DNA of 64,000 nucleotides, taken from positions 682,070 through 746,069 of the forward strand of contig VXAY01001314.1 in the NCBI GenBank assembly GCA_013399855.1, read 5' to 3'. Positions 1-50,720 of this stretch are shown here, piece after piece. The DNA comes from Oxyruncus cristatus. Lineage: Eukaryota > Chordata > Aves > Passeriformes > Cotingidae. Position 1 is the stretch's first letter. Each line of letters opens with the position of its first letter. Under the pieces are notes generated by a model, which ran no database searches, had not been told where the DNA came from, and worked only from the letters and a program-made list of their open reading frames with translations. The translations under genes and the position numbers were made by a program.

Positions 1-54
1 TTTTTTGTGTTACTTTTAGTAAGCAATCCCTGAGAACAGTTACTTTTACTTGTT

Positions 55-60
55 TTTATT
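55..60 (-). promoter_or_regulatory. candidate poly(A) signal AATAAA
   Basis: TTTATT on plus reads AATAAA in the gene's sense, about 650 nt after the stop codon. It is the only canonical hexamer in the first 705 bases. No clear GU-rich downstream element is visible before the window edge, so use of this site is inferred. Confidence 0.5.
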
Positions 61-177
61 GAAGTATCTTCACAAATAGAGGAGTTTGCATGTCTCGGGC
101 GGGTGGGAGAAGCGCTCTGCAAAGCCATCGCTTTTGGTGACGCATGAGGTTCTAGTGTCGCAGGTTTCTTTGCTCGC

Positions 178-214
178 TTTTTTTTTCTTTTTTTTTTTTG
201 TTTTTTTTTTTTTT

Positions 215-251
<37 letters not shown>

Positions 252-282
252 TTCTTTTTTTTTTTGTGGGTTTTTTTTTTTG
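178..282 (-). repeat. A-rich tract in the 3' UTR (T-rich on plus)
   Basis: About 105 bases are almost all T on plus, including an uninterrupted run of 34 T at 217-250. In the transcript this is a templated A-rich stretch, upstream of the putative poly(A) signal. Its exact length is likely to vary or be mis-assembled. Confidence 0.9.
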
Positions 283-523
283 TTAAATTCCCCACGTAAT
301 TTTAAAGATTTTTTACACTTTGCAACCTTCGTATCCCTCCAGCGACCGCATCCTTCAGGAAAAGAGGTATTAGATTTCCAGGTTAGCTTTTGGTATTGGC
401 AAGGGAGGGCAGGGGGCTGAGTGAACCATCCTTTTTCCCCGTGGTTGCCTTTTGGTTTGTGCCCAAGGAATCTCTGGATCCTCTCAGTGTGTGAAATGGT
501 TAAATCCAAGAAAGAATATCACT

Positions 524-580
524 GAAAAAAAAAAAAAAAGAAAAAAAAAGAAAGAAAACAAAGAAGAAAAAAAAAGAAAC
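524..580 (-). repeat. U-rich tract in the 3' UTR (A-rich on plus)
   Basis: A-rich on plus with scattered G and C, including 15 A at 525-539. In the mRNA it becomes a U-rich tract starting about 125 nt after the stop codon. It is broadly complementary to the A-rich tract at 178-282. Confidence 0.85.
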
Positions 581-705
581 AGAAGACCAGAACAGAGCAG
601 CCTCTGCTGATGGGGGGAAGGTGATCTCCACTTTCCTTCCTTCTTCTCTCCCGAGTCCCCATGCTGCGGGCGGACCCTGCCAGTGAGCACGGCAGGAGCC
701 GGGGC

Positions 706-40300
<39,595 letters not shown>

Positions 40301-40328
40301 TCAGTAATTAAGTCCCTTTACAAAAAAA

Positions 40329-40430
40329 GGGAAAGGGAAAGGGAAAGGGAAAGGGAAAGGGAAAGGGAAAGGGAAAGGGAAAGGGAAAGGGAAAGGGAAA
40401 GGGAAAGGGAAAGGGAAAGGGAAAGGGAAA
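40329..40430. repeat. (GGGAAA)17 microsatellite, G-quadruplex-prone
   Basis: Seventeen perfect GGGAAA units on plus (102 bp), with an A run just before. Seventeen G3 tracts separated by three A meet the usual G3N1-7 pattern many times over, and the strand is pure purine with mirror symmetry. The purine strand is the template of ZSWIM5; the pre-mRNA carries CCCTTT. The proline-phenylalanine frame on minus is only its translation. Confidence 0.95.
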
Positions 40431-43400
40431 GAATATATCAGACAACTATCTGCTGGCTGGCTGAAATAAAACCTGAAAGCCTCGCTTGGGTGAAATCCCA
40501 CCCCTGCAGCCTCCTGCAGCTCCTGGTTAGCCCCCATCCTCTGTGGGACAAGCCAGGCACGGCTCCCTGGCAGCGGACACCGCACGTGCCAAAGCGTTAT
40601 CAGCACATTTATCTCAATTTGGAATTGGAAGCAACCAAAACCCAAAAATGCAGTGAGCTCAGCATAATGGGAATGAAACAAAGTAAAAAGCAAAACCAGA
40701 TGAGCGACTACGAGTTGAGTCCTCTCTTCCCTTTGAAAAGGGAAGCCAGTAACTTGAGAGAAGGTGGTTTTACCCACAATCTCAGCAAAGGGTTTTAGGA
40801 GTCGCCCTAATTACCACATAACTCAAGTATTACACAGTACTCCCACTTAAAGATGGGAAAGCTTTGTGGTGAAATTGGCCCCTGACCCTTGAAAGGGGGG
40901 TCCACAGACACCCCTGGAAAAGGAGGACCAGCCACACACTGTGGGTGGCACATTCCGGCTTGGAGGGGTCTCTCTCCTGGTCAGACGGCAGAGTGCACCT
41001 GGGGAGCTGCAACCTGCTACCTCCCCTGCTCTGTGCTGAGCAGGAGCAGAGTCCCTCTTCACCTGTCTGGGAAAACGAGGCAGAGGAGTCCGGCAGCCAA
41101 GAAAATGGCCAGGGCACAGCAGCTGGGAAGTAGTGAGCAAGGATGCAAGGAATCCACGCTCCACCACTGTCTCCCCAGGAAGGAAACCTCCAGTTCTGCC
41201 TTCCACCCAGGCAACCCCCTTGGGCTCAACTTGGAATATCTGCAAGGTCTTGGGTGAACTCACGTGGCTGTGCTTTCCAGAAACCTCATCCACTGACTAA
41301 ACATAGTGGTGCAGCACTGGCACTGCAAAATAAACTGCTGCAATGAGAGGGGTCAGGGCTGATGTTGGGAAAGATGCTCTCGCCAGGATGACACTTGAAA
41401 ATGGATCCATGCAGGTGGATTCTGCACTGCCCCAATGCTGGGTGCTACTAACCCTGCTTCCACAGCTGCTTAGAAACTACCAAAGTTTGCTGCACCAACG
41501 GTGCGTCAGGCATTACAAACCCTCACCCTTGGGTTTTGTAGATGAGGAACAGCCAGGAGATAACACAGAGGCCATTTTCTCCTCCAGGAGGTGCCACCTT
41601 AACATCTGCTGGATTCCTGCAAGTTCCTGCCAGGACGCAGACCTGCAGCGCACACTATTGCACAACCACTATCAAACCATTTGCGGTGGAAAAGCCCCAG
41701 CCTGTGGAGTCACGTGGGTATCACAGGCACTTCAAGAAGATGCAAGCATGATCTTGAAACCACCAACGTGCAGAAATTAAACTCGGTTTTCTTTCCAAAG
41801 TTCCTGACATTTTAAGCAGATACGATTGCTCTTGCCACGGCTGAGGACTTTGGAGTACTTGGGTTTAGCTGTTCAGTGATGTTAACATCACCCTGATGCA
41901 TATGCAGCCAGACTCCACCATCATCTCCACATTTCACACAGAAGGGGTATGTACAACACTTAGGGCCTGGCCACCTCCAAACCAAACACAGCATCACCTC
42001 GGGCAGGAGTCTGAAGGAAGCAGCTGTGGGTTTCTGGTACATAAAAAGGGCTGAGACCTGACCAGCACCACACATCGAATGATGACGTTCGTCTGGAAGA
42101 GCAACACTGGGACTGCCCAGCGATGCGTAGGGAAGATGAGCCTGTCCAGTTGTGCTGCGTTTCAAACTCACCCAGAGCTAAAGGAGATGAGAGCCTCAAA
42201 GCTCGTAGCAAGACCAGCCTAATTCCCCCTGAGCCCTCGCTCAGAAGACCTACCTGCATAAGTTTACACCAACTCTTGTGCGCATGGGGAATGGTTTAGC
42301 GGCGCTAACATTGGTTAGCGGCACTAACTTTACCGGCACTGACACCAATGCACTCGCCTCAATGGCAAACAGTCCTTCAACAACACGTGCCAAATTAAAA
42401 TGATTACAACCATCAGCAGCCTCTCTCTCTGAAGAGCAATTGGCATTACGTATTAATTTGCTTCTTCGAGATAAACAAGAAATTTATCAAAATCTGAAAC
42501 AGACGAGGGGCATACAGGGCAGCAGAGGGACAGGGGATTGCCACTTGTCTTTAAAAAACAAATACTTCTACGCTAGATTACACTTTCCACTTGCTGTTTC
42601 CCCCAGGAGCCAGTTTCCACACTGGGTGTTTCCACTGCAGGAGATGGAAACCCCCCAGACTTCTATGTTAGGCTGAGGGCTCAGTCCTCTTTGACGGCAG
42701 GAAGCACCACATTTCGGACTTAGCAGGTGAAATGCAAATAAAAATAGGCATTTTGAAATAAAAAGCTAAGTGCATCTTAGCAATGAGCACATGCGTCTAA
42801 AGGGTCTCACAGATCATGACCGTGACATCTTGCAGAGGAGGTATGTTCTTTTAAAATCACTTCAGTTCCTTGTTTAGAAAAACTGCTCCGTTAAACCTAG
42901 AGATGAGCTCAGCATGGATGGACAGATAAAACACTTCCCAGGAGAGCCAAAAGCAGAGCCAACAAGTAGGTGAATACTCGTGGGTGGAACCGGCAGAACA
43001 AAACTTTTCGATACAGTTTCCTACATCATCTACAGCGAGGAGAAAGGGCTGGAAGGACAATGAGGAGCAGAGTTCCCATCATGCTCACAGTGTACATTTG
43101 CAAAAGCAAAACGTCATCTGTGCATCTTCCACCCAGGCAACAGCCACTCCAACAGCCTTGCTTTCATACATCCCCCCTTGGTTCCGCAGTCACAAGGAAA
43201 GGATTAAAAATTGCTGTTTCCTGTCCAATAAGAGTTATCAACTGCATCGGCACACGGGGCCAAAGGAGAAGCAAATTACATCCCTGGCATATCCAGCATT
43301 TGGGCAGGCAGGAGTGCGTGGGAGATTAAAGGGAAAGCAAACGCACAGCAGATAACCAGGACACCTAAAATACAAGTGGCAAGTCCACAGCCATGGTTGC

Positions 43401-46400
43401 CTGATGGTTTGCTAAAATTCAATCTGAATTTTAAGTGAGCAATGCAGAGCAATAGCACTAAGCGCACCTCTGGGGCAGTCACAATCACTCCACCACACGG
43501 GATGTCTAGGATGCCACAAAGCCCTTACTCCTCAGCCTTCCCCTTAATGAAGGTGTGAAACCCCACATTGGGATCCTCACCACCTCCCACCACGTTACTG
43601 TAAAAAACACAGCTTTGAGAACTCTGTGCCACCAAGAGATACTGCTGGATTTGGGCAACCAGTATGAAATGTGTTGGGGTGAGCCACCACCAGATCTTTA
43701 AGTCTGAGCAAACTAAACTAAAAAGAAATGAAAACCAAAGCCACTGCAACATCAATCGCATTGCAGACTCTGTTGAGCTCAGCCAATCCCAACCGTTGTC
43801 CCCTTCTCCTACTGTTTTCTGGACCACGCCAGCCATGGGGCTGCCCTGGGCACACCTTTGCAATCCTCACACCAAACACTTGGGAAACACTATCCCAGTT
43901 CAACACCCCTGGAAGATGAGATGACTGAAGGGTCACCACTTGACATCTCCAGGTTCTCCTGCAGCAAGCTGACAGCCAAAACAGTGTGGTGGGGGCTGGC
44001 ACAAGTGACAAAATCAACACCGGGCAGTCCAGCTTCTTGTTACCCTCCACCTTCCAGTCCGTTGTTTACCCAGCTCCTCCACACCTGGGGTGGGCTGTGG
44101 ACATCACCCAGTCTCCAGGGCAGATGCTGCTGAACCCAGCTACTGCCACTGAAGATACCAATTAAACTCACCTTGAAATTTTTTGCTTTCTGCATCTATG
44201 CCAGCGGGAGAGTTAAGCTGACACCTTTGCACATTCTCTTTGTCTGGAGCCAACAGATCAATCTGCCTCAAACACAGGAGATCTCTTTTTAACACTCCAA
44301 AGCTAATGAAAAAAAATCCCCTCTGGTGAAAGGAAAACACTGGATCAGAGAAGTTTTATTAGCCCTTAACCATACAAAGTTGGGAGCTCGTCCCCTGTTT
44401 AATTCTAATACTCCAACTCTGTTAAACATTAACTGTATAAATAATCAAATACTTCACATGACAGAGCCATACGTCCAATATGGGGCATATAACCCAGAGG
44501 GTAATGAAGGGTGTAGTCTTCTGGTCTGAAGGATTTCCAGCACTCTCCAAAGAGCAGAACAAAGGCAGTCCCTTCCCCCTCCTCTGCCTTCAAAGCAAAA
44601 GCTTTGATTTGCTCAGCGAGACCACATCAAGCCAGAGCACAGGCATGCGAGTGGTATGTATCTCATCACTCTTCCCTGCTTCAGAGACACACGTGAAACC
44701 ATCATCCACTGTGTGGTCTCAGCCCTGTCAAACAACCTGCATCCCCTCCTAAAATACCCAATTCTCCCTGGCCCCACTGGCTGGCAACCTCTGAGCATCC
44801 TTCTCCCCTTTGCTCCGCGTTGCTGGGGAAATGGTGTGGCACCAACCCACCCAGTGCACATCAGTCCCAGACACAGATCCTTCCACTAAACCCTGCCATT
44901 GCTTCTCCAAGGTGAGCATTTCCCTGGCAAGCAGCACTTGGATGAGACAGGAGCCCCAGGTCTCCAAAAGCCTGTGGTCTTCCACCTGGCTTGCAGAGGT
45001 CCCAGACACAACGCCATTGAAAACACCCCTGGCTTCCATTGCTTATAACAAGGATCACAACTGCCTGGCACCTTTGAAATGAAGCTCTTGCCCTCTTTGG
45101 GCTTTGGTTTCCCTGACTGCAAAGCTGGGATAATGTCCCTTCTGGGCCTCACAGAGGTATTTTAAGGAGCAGGCTGAAGTTTGGCTCCTTAGGAAATGAC
45201 TGGTGCATTTACAAAATGCTGCAGAAGAAAAGATCTATAAAGGAAAAAAGCCTGTTTGAAAGAAGTTAAAAATGAAAAGCTGCATTAAAAATAAATAAAT
45301 CTGAAGCTGACCATTTCCCTATTCCAAGGTCAAGTTAAGGTAATTTTTTGGCACATGTAATCATCTGATGTCCAGGACTTCCTTGGTTTAGACTGATGCT
45401 CTCACTTTCATGCTGACTGAAAAGCTCCAAGTGATGTTTGATAATCAAAGCAGCAGGAGCCAAATGGAGAAACATTTGACCCATAGCCCTGCCTAAAACT
45501 GCACTTTCAGTACTTCTGGAGCTGACTTCGGAAAATCAGTATTGGCTTTGCCAGAACCCAGGAGAGCCATTGTGCATTAATTACTGCTCTCGCTCTGCAC
45601 ACAGACATACAAAAGATAAAGAAAACTGCGAGGCTTGTTCAGAACAAGGGATCCAGCACCAGGTCTCAGCACAGGTATTTTCTCCTTAAAGAGTTATTCA
45701 ACCTCCCAGATCCTGAAGAAGGCCCTTTACTGAAGGCCCTTTACCTACACTGTGCAGGAAAGCACGGACTCACCACGACCCATGTGATTTTTGTCCACAC
45801 TGATAAGTTTAGTTCCAGCACACAGCACCCGAGCTGTACAAAAAATGACTTCTCCCAAGCGCAGCCATCACACCGAGACCTACATTGTTGAAGAAGTCAG
45901 CAGGACTCCTCCCTGTCAGCTGCATGGCCAAGAGAAGACCCATCTGCCCCACTGCACACCCAGCTGTATGGACGAGCGGGGCTGTGTATGGTCCATCATT
46001 GCCACCTGTATAAAATTTAGACTGAAATTGTACTGTGCTGGTATAGGGACCTGTTTCAGCAGCAAATTCTCCTGTTTCCCCCAGCACTACCCTGATTTAT
46101 CTCCTCCTCCTGCTGACAGGTCAGAGTGCAGCTGGGATCTGTAAGCACAGAGAAAGGCTCTTGGTTTCTAGCACATCAGCCGTGGGGTGGGGGGGAAAAC
46201 AGGTGTTTTATTCCTGGGGAAATGCTTTTTCTGGTCAGCCCTTTGTTTTCAGTTTGCTCCTCTCAGCACCCCCAAGAATGGTCACACAGCATGTGTGAGA
46301 ACATGAGACACCCCTCAGGGGTCCCCAACCTACCAGCACTGACTGGAGCAGCACAGGCTTAAGCCCAGCTCTTTGCAGACACAGCCCATCCCACATGCAC

Positions 46401-49400
46401 AGAGTTTGAGTGAACATGAAATGGAGAAGGGGCCCAGATCCTTGGGAGCTGGCCCCTTCAGAAAGCCACATTGGGAAGGGCTTAATATGACTTTACAGAA
46501 TCCGCAACCAGCTCACAGCAGCAATTCAGATGTCATTAAAGTACTGGTGCAGCACCGAAGGAAGGACCTTCTGCAGGCATTGGACATGAGTGTCTCAGTC
46601 CCTCCTGGCTCCCTCACCCACGCTGACACACTTCACAGGCACGCTGCCCACGCCAAGAACAAGCAGCCTGCTCCAGGGCCGATTCCTACTACACCTCCCA
46701 TCCTTATTTAAAATGGGAGATAGCTGGTTTCCCTGTCATACGTGGTGCAGTGCCAGCCACACTGAACAGGCTTCATCTAAAACACAACCCACTGCCTTTC
46801 CAAGCCAAGGGGGGAGAAGTTCTCCCAGTCTGCAGACAGTAACTTCAGAAACCCTTAAAGCCAAGCACTTGGTCTTGCTTTCCTGGATGAACCAAAGGCA
46901 GAGAAAGCACCATAGCTCCCTGACAGCTGCTTTTTCTGCCAGCTCCTTCAGTGAGATGGAGCTGCTAACAGAGCTCTTCCATCTCTGCAGCAAAGTTTTC
47001 TAAACAAGTCACACCAGACAGGGACATGAAGATGCCAGGGACGTTTCTGAAGAACTACAGTCATTGATGAAAGTCACTGTTGAACAGATTTCCTATTGGA
47101 AAAGTTAAATCTAGAAGATCATTCCCCTAAACACACATCCCAAATGGAAAGATAGGTTTTAAGGTCAAACAAAAGAAGCAAATTCATCCAAATGACCGTG
47201 CCCCAGCCTGTGGTGCCACAACTGACAAACACAACAGAGCAGCACAGCCCTCCAGTCACTGCCTGTCCCATCCCTCTCCGTTGCTGCAGTAAAAGCACAG
47301 AGAACCCAGAAAAAACAGGTAAGGGTCCTTCTGAGGAGGAACAAGCCCATTCCCCATGGAGCTGACGGAAAAGCCCTGCCAGGATTATGCCCAAGGGCAA
47401 GAGAGCTCACGGAAAGGGCTCTGGGGAAACATCCCAGGTAAGCTTTCACTGCACGTACGCTCTCCCCAAGGCATCTACCGTCACTCCCCCTGGAGACACG
47501 GCACTCGGGTCACAGACCAGGTGGAAGGTGCAAGAAGTCCCAAAGCAAGGCAGAGTCGGCAGCATCACACCACACACCTCGCAGATGCAGGAACCTGGGG
47601 TCAGGAGGCACACAAGGCAGCCGGGATGCCACAGCAGAGCTGCTGCCGCCAACATCCTCCTACCCCAGCCACCTGCTGCTCCAGCACCACCGGCAACAGG
47701 CCGTCCAGACCTGGGAGGAAAAGCCAAGAACCGCAGCAGGAGAAGGGCGGATGCAGAGACGGGAGAACCAAGGGCTCTTCACCTCCCACACAGCCATGGA
47801 ACCGCAGCCAGAGAGCCCCTATTTGGACTTGCGGCTCCTCACGCTGATGGAAAATTCAAAGCTGAGTTTTACTCCTGACTTGCAAATCCTGAGGAGGAGG
47901 AGGAGGAAAAGGAATAAAAAAAAAGCCAGGCCATCTGCTCCAGGGCCCTGCAGCAGAGAAGAGGGCTGCACATGGTGATCTTCCAGGCAGAGTCCTGGTA
48001 CAACTTTCAGGTTGACTTGGCCATTTGATTTCTTTAGTGCAGTTTTGGACCCAGATGTTTCATAACACACGCTATCGAGTGCGTACATGCGAGGAAACTA
48101 ACTCCGATTTGAATATCCCCGAGAGCACATTGCTCTTATTAAACACACTCTGCAGAGCTATTGCTCCATGCAGCATTAGACAGTACAAGACGTTCTGGTA
48201 GACTACAAAAACTGGCCCATAAAAAATAAACACTTCTGTCTTACTAAGGGCATCTGGAAATGACCCAGAGAGCTTGTCTATTTTCATTGGTAGCATTTTT
48301 GTATGACAGAAGAAAGACACTGATTGTGAAATTTGAGCAAATGTTCCTCAAACGCTTACAAGGAATCCCTGAAAACACCGGCAAGCACACCACCCACCCA
48401 GCTCCCCACAGGCAGAGCTGGAAGACCACAATGTGGTCCCATTTCATGCAGGCTTTCCCCCACAAACTATTCTTCCTGTTGTCTCTCAGTAAATCACATC
48501 CTTGGGGAAAGAAACTTGTCTCAGACACAGGACCCACCCGCTCCCACAAGCATCCAACCCCACCACAGCACACACGTGGCAGGGAAAGACAGGCCAAAAG
48601 AGCAGCCAGGCTACCCTTTACTGCGATGCTCCTTTGAGAGAAAACAGTGGTTCTGAAAGAAAAACCCACTAACACCATTTAAAGTTAATACATTGCTACC
48701 TTTGCACTCCCCAGGGCTATAAATTTCCACCCCGTCAGCTGGACACGCACCGGTTCAAATATAAGAGGTCGGTCGATACTTGGCATTTAGGGGTGCAAAG
48801 CTGACACCTCCCTTTGTGTGCCAGAGGATTGTGGTCATTTCTGGAGCTTCAGCACATGTGCAACCGCGTCCTTCCACATTGCTGCAGACAGCAGCATGTC
48901 CTGCCATGCTGCCACTGTAGCACACCAGTAAGTCAGGAAGCAAGAGGTCCAAGAGCTCCACTAACCTGCTCCCAACCAGGAACACTCCCACCTAATCAAT
49001 CAGTGAAAGGGTCCTGAAAGAGCAGACAGGAATTAAGCACAAAGAGACAGCATCTTCTCCAACAGCCTCTTGTCCAGAGACTGATGACTGGTTTCTCAGG
49101 GTTCTCCAAATTCCTCCTCCAAGCTTGGAGGAGTGGAAACAGCAATGGTGGAGTCCCCCATTCCAGATTCTACCCAGGGACTGTTCTGATGGCTGCCTGG
49201 CTCCTTCCTTCCCAGCAAAACACTCCAAAAATGAACCAAAACAAACTCTAGAGTCATGACACTTCTCAGGAGGCAGACTCCAGGCTCTCCAGCCAGGCCC
49301 AACTGCAGACGCCACAGAAGTGTATTTATTTTAAAGACTATTTGAGCTGGAGTTTGTAAGAGGAACGATCCTTTTTTTAGAGAACTTGTGGTTTTTATAA

Positions 49401-50169
49401 AAACTGATTTTAGCAACAGTCATATGTCAGGTTCTCTTTAGAGAAGCCATCTGCTGATCTCCCAAACGTGGTGCAAGCATCTCTGCAGCCCTGTGCAAGG
49501 ACCGCACGCTGCACACGCAGCACCCAGTGAAGGGCCGTGACTCCAGCTGCACAATTAGGAAATATCAGAGGGAGACAAACTGACCTGGCGTGTCCCTCTT
49601 GCACAACATCATCCCATTTTTCTCCCTGACCCTGGAAAGCCTCCCCCCCTCCAGTCACTGTCCCATTTTCTGCCTTTGCCTAGAGCATCTCTGTATTCCA
49701 ATGTTCCCCGCCAGGCCCAGTCCCACCTTCCTGCCCCGCTGTAATCAGGGACAATCTCCCCAGTCTGCTCCCCAAGGCAGCTATTACAGGACAAGTCCCT
49801 CTGGAGCCTCTTGCCCCCGGCGAGCATGCCGGGAGTCCCTGGCTGGGGAGGGCCGGCATCCAGCCCTGCCTCCCTAGGGAGCCATGTGGGAAGGAGCTTT
49901 GTCCATTATGAAGGCACTTGGGTAATTACCAGCTGCTGGAATCAAAGAAGTCTCTGCTGAGCGCATGCAAATTCCAACTTTTCATGGGTTTGACCACTCA
50001 GAGGGATGGCAAAGACATCTCGGAAACTGGGCACCTCCTCCCCCTTCCCCTCGCACTGAGCCTCACAGCAAGCTCCAAGAAAAGCTACTTGGACTTTTTC
50101 AGCAGGGCAAGCCTGACGCTTTTCTCTAAGCTTGAAACAGTAGGGCCATTTTACACTCCCTTCTTTTTT
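40431..50169. other. ZSWIM5 intron 1, middle part
   Basis: About 9.7 kb with no supported gene. It contains a degenerate short repeat at 42293-42348, octamers (ATGCAAAT) at 42732 and 49965, and a GAG-rich patch near 47891-47907. Open frames here reach about 160 codons but show no recognisable similarity or splice logic. Confidence 0.65.
42293..42348. repeat. degenerate tandem motif with TTAGCGGC core
   Basis: TTAGCGGCGCTAAC and TTAGCGGCACTAAC occur 19 bases apart, followed by a third weaker copy (CCGGCACTGAC). CATTGG and CCAATG flank the second copy as an inverted pair. No function is known to me. Confidence 0.6.
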
Positions 50170-50720
50170 CCTCCCCCAAAAATCAAACATTTCGGCGGCC
50201 AACATCCCGCACGGAAATTGAAAGCGCGGATGGTTAAAAACCCCGACAAAATTACAAGCAAAGCTGAAAACAGGGTCTTATCTCACGAGCTGTGGGGCAA
50301 AGCTTCACGATAGCTGGCACCACCAACCCCGCCTCCAGTAATCCCCATCCTCAGGCAAACTGCTTCCAGACACCTGCTCGGCAGCACAACATCGCCCATC
50401 TCCACTCGCGCCTCGCCTCTGCCGACGCCGAAATCGAAGCAGACTGACAGCGGGATAATTTAGGGGAAAATCACATTTTCTGTATAACTTTCATACGTGA
50501 CTATATTTAGCAGATGGAGAAACAAAGTACATGTATTCAGTAAATATATATTTTTATAGCCGTAAAATTATGAACACATACGTATGTTCCGAGGAGATCT
50601 GAAGTCTATTTTAAGACGCTCTTCACACGCAGATCATTAAAGCCTACAATACAGTTCCTTTGCCATATTATAATAAATACGGAAAGCGAATACACATTTC
50701 TCAACTCTTGTAGGTCACGA
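50170..50720. promoter_or_regulatory. CpG-rich patch followed by AT-rich block in intron 1
   Basis: About 20 CpG lie in 50190-50455 by hand count. An AT-rich stretch follows at about 50456-50720, with a perfect 12-bp palindrome ACATACGTATGT at 50576-50587. The juxtaposition resembles a conserved enhancer or a cryptic promoter. Function is inferred only from composition. Confidence 0.4.

Larger units (their letters stand above)
30..705 (-). other. ZSWIM5: ZSWIM5 3' untranslated region
   Basis: This is the sequence after the TGA stop on the minus strand. The only AATAAA-type poly(A) signal I see is at 55-60 (TTTATT on plus), so cleavage would fall near 25-45 and the left limit given here is an estimate. 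In the mRNA the UTR carries a U-rich tract (524-580) and then a long A-rich tract (178-282). The sequence downstream of the signal is not GU-rich, so the end is tentative and a longer UTR could run off the left edge. Confidence 0.6.

Noticed and set aside
86..286. Phenylalanine-rich open frame
   Set aside because: Translation of the T-rich homopolymer tract in the 3' UTR.
40329..40430. CRISPR-like regular array
   Set aside because: Units are contiguous 6-mers with no spacers, in a vertebrate intron; an ordinary microsatellite.
40301..40777. 158-codon minus frame with a Pro-Phe repeat tail
   Set aside because: The repeat is the translated (TTTCCC)n microsatellite; the remainder has no recognisable similarity.
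47356..47878. Two overlapping 163-codon plus frames in intron 1
   Set aside because: Two frames of the same G+C-rich stretch are equally open, which points to composition rather than coding.
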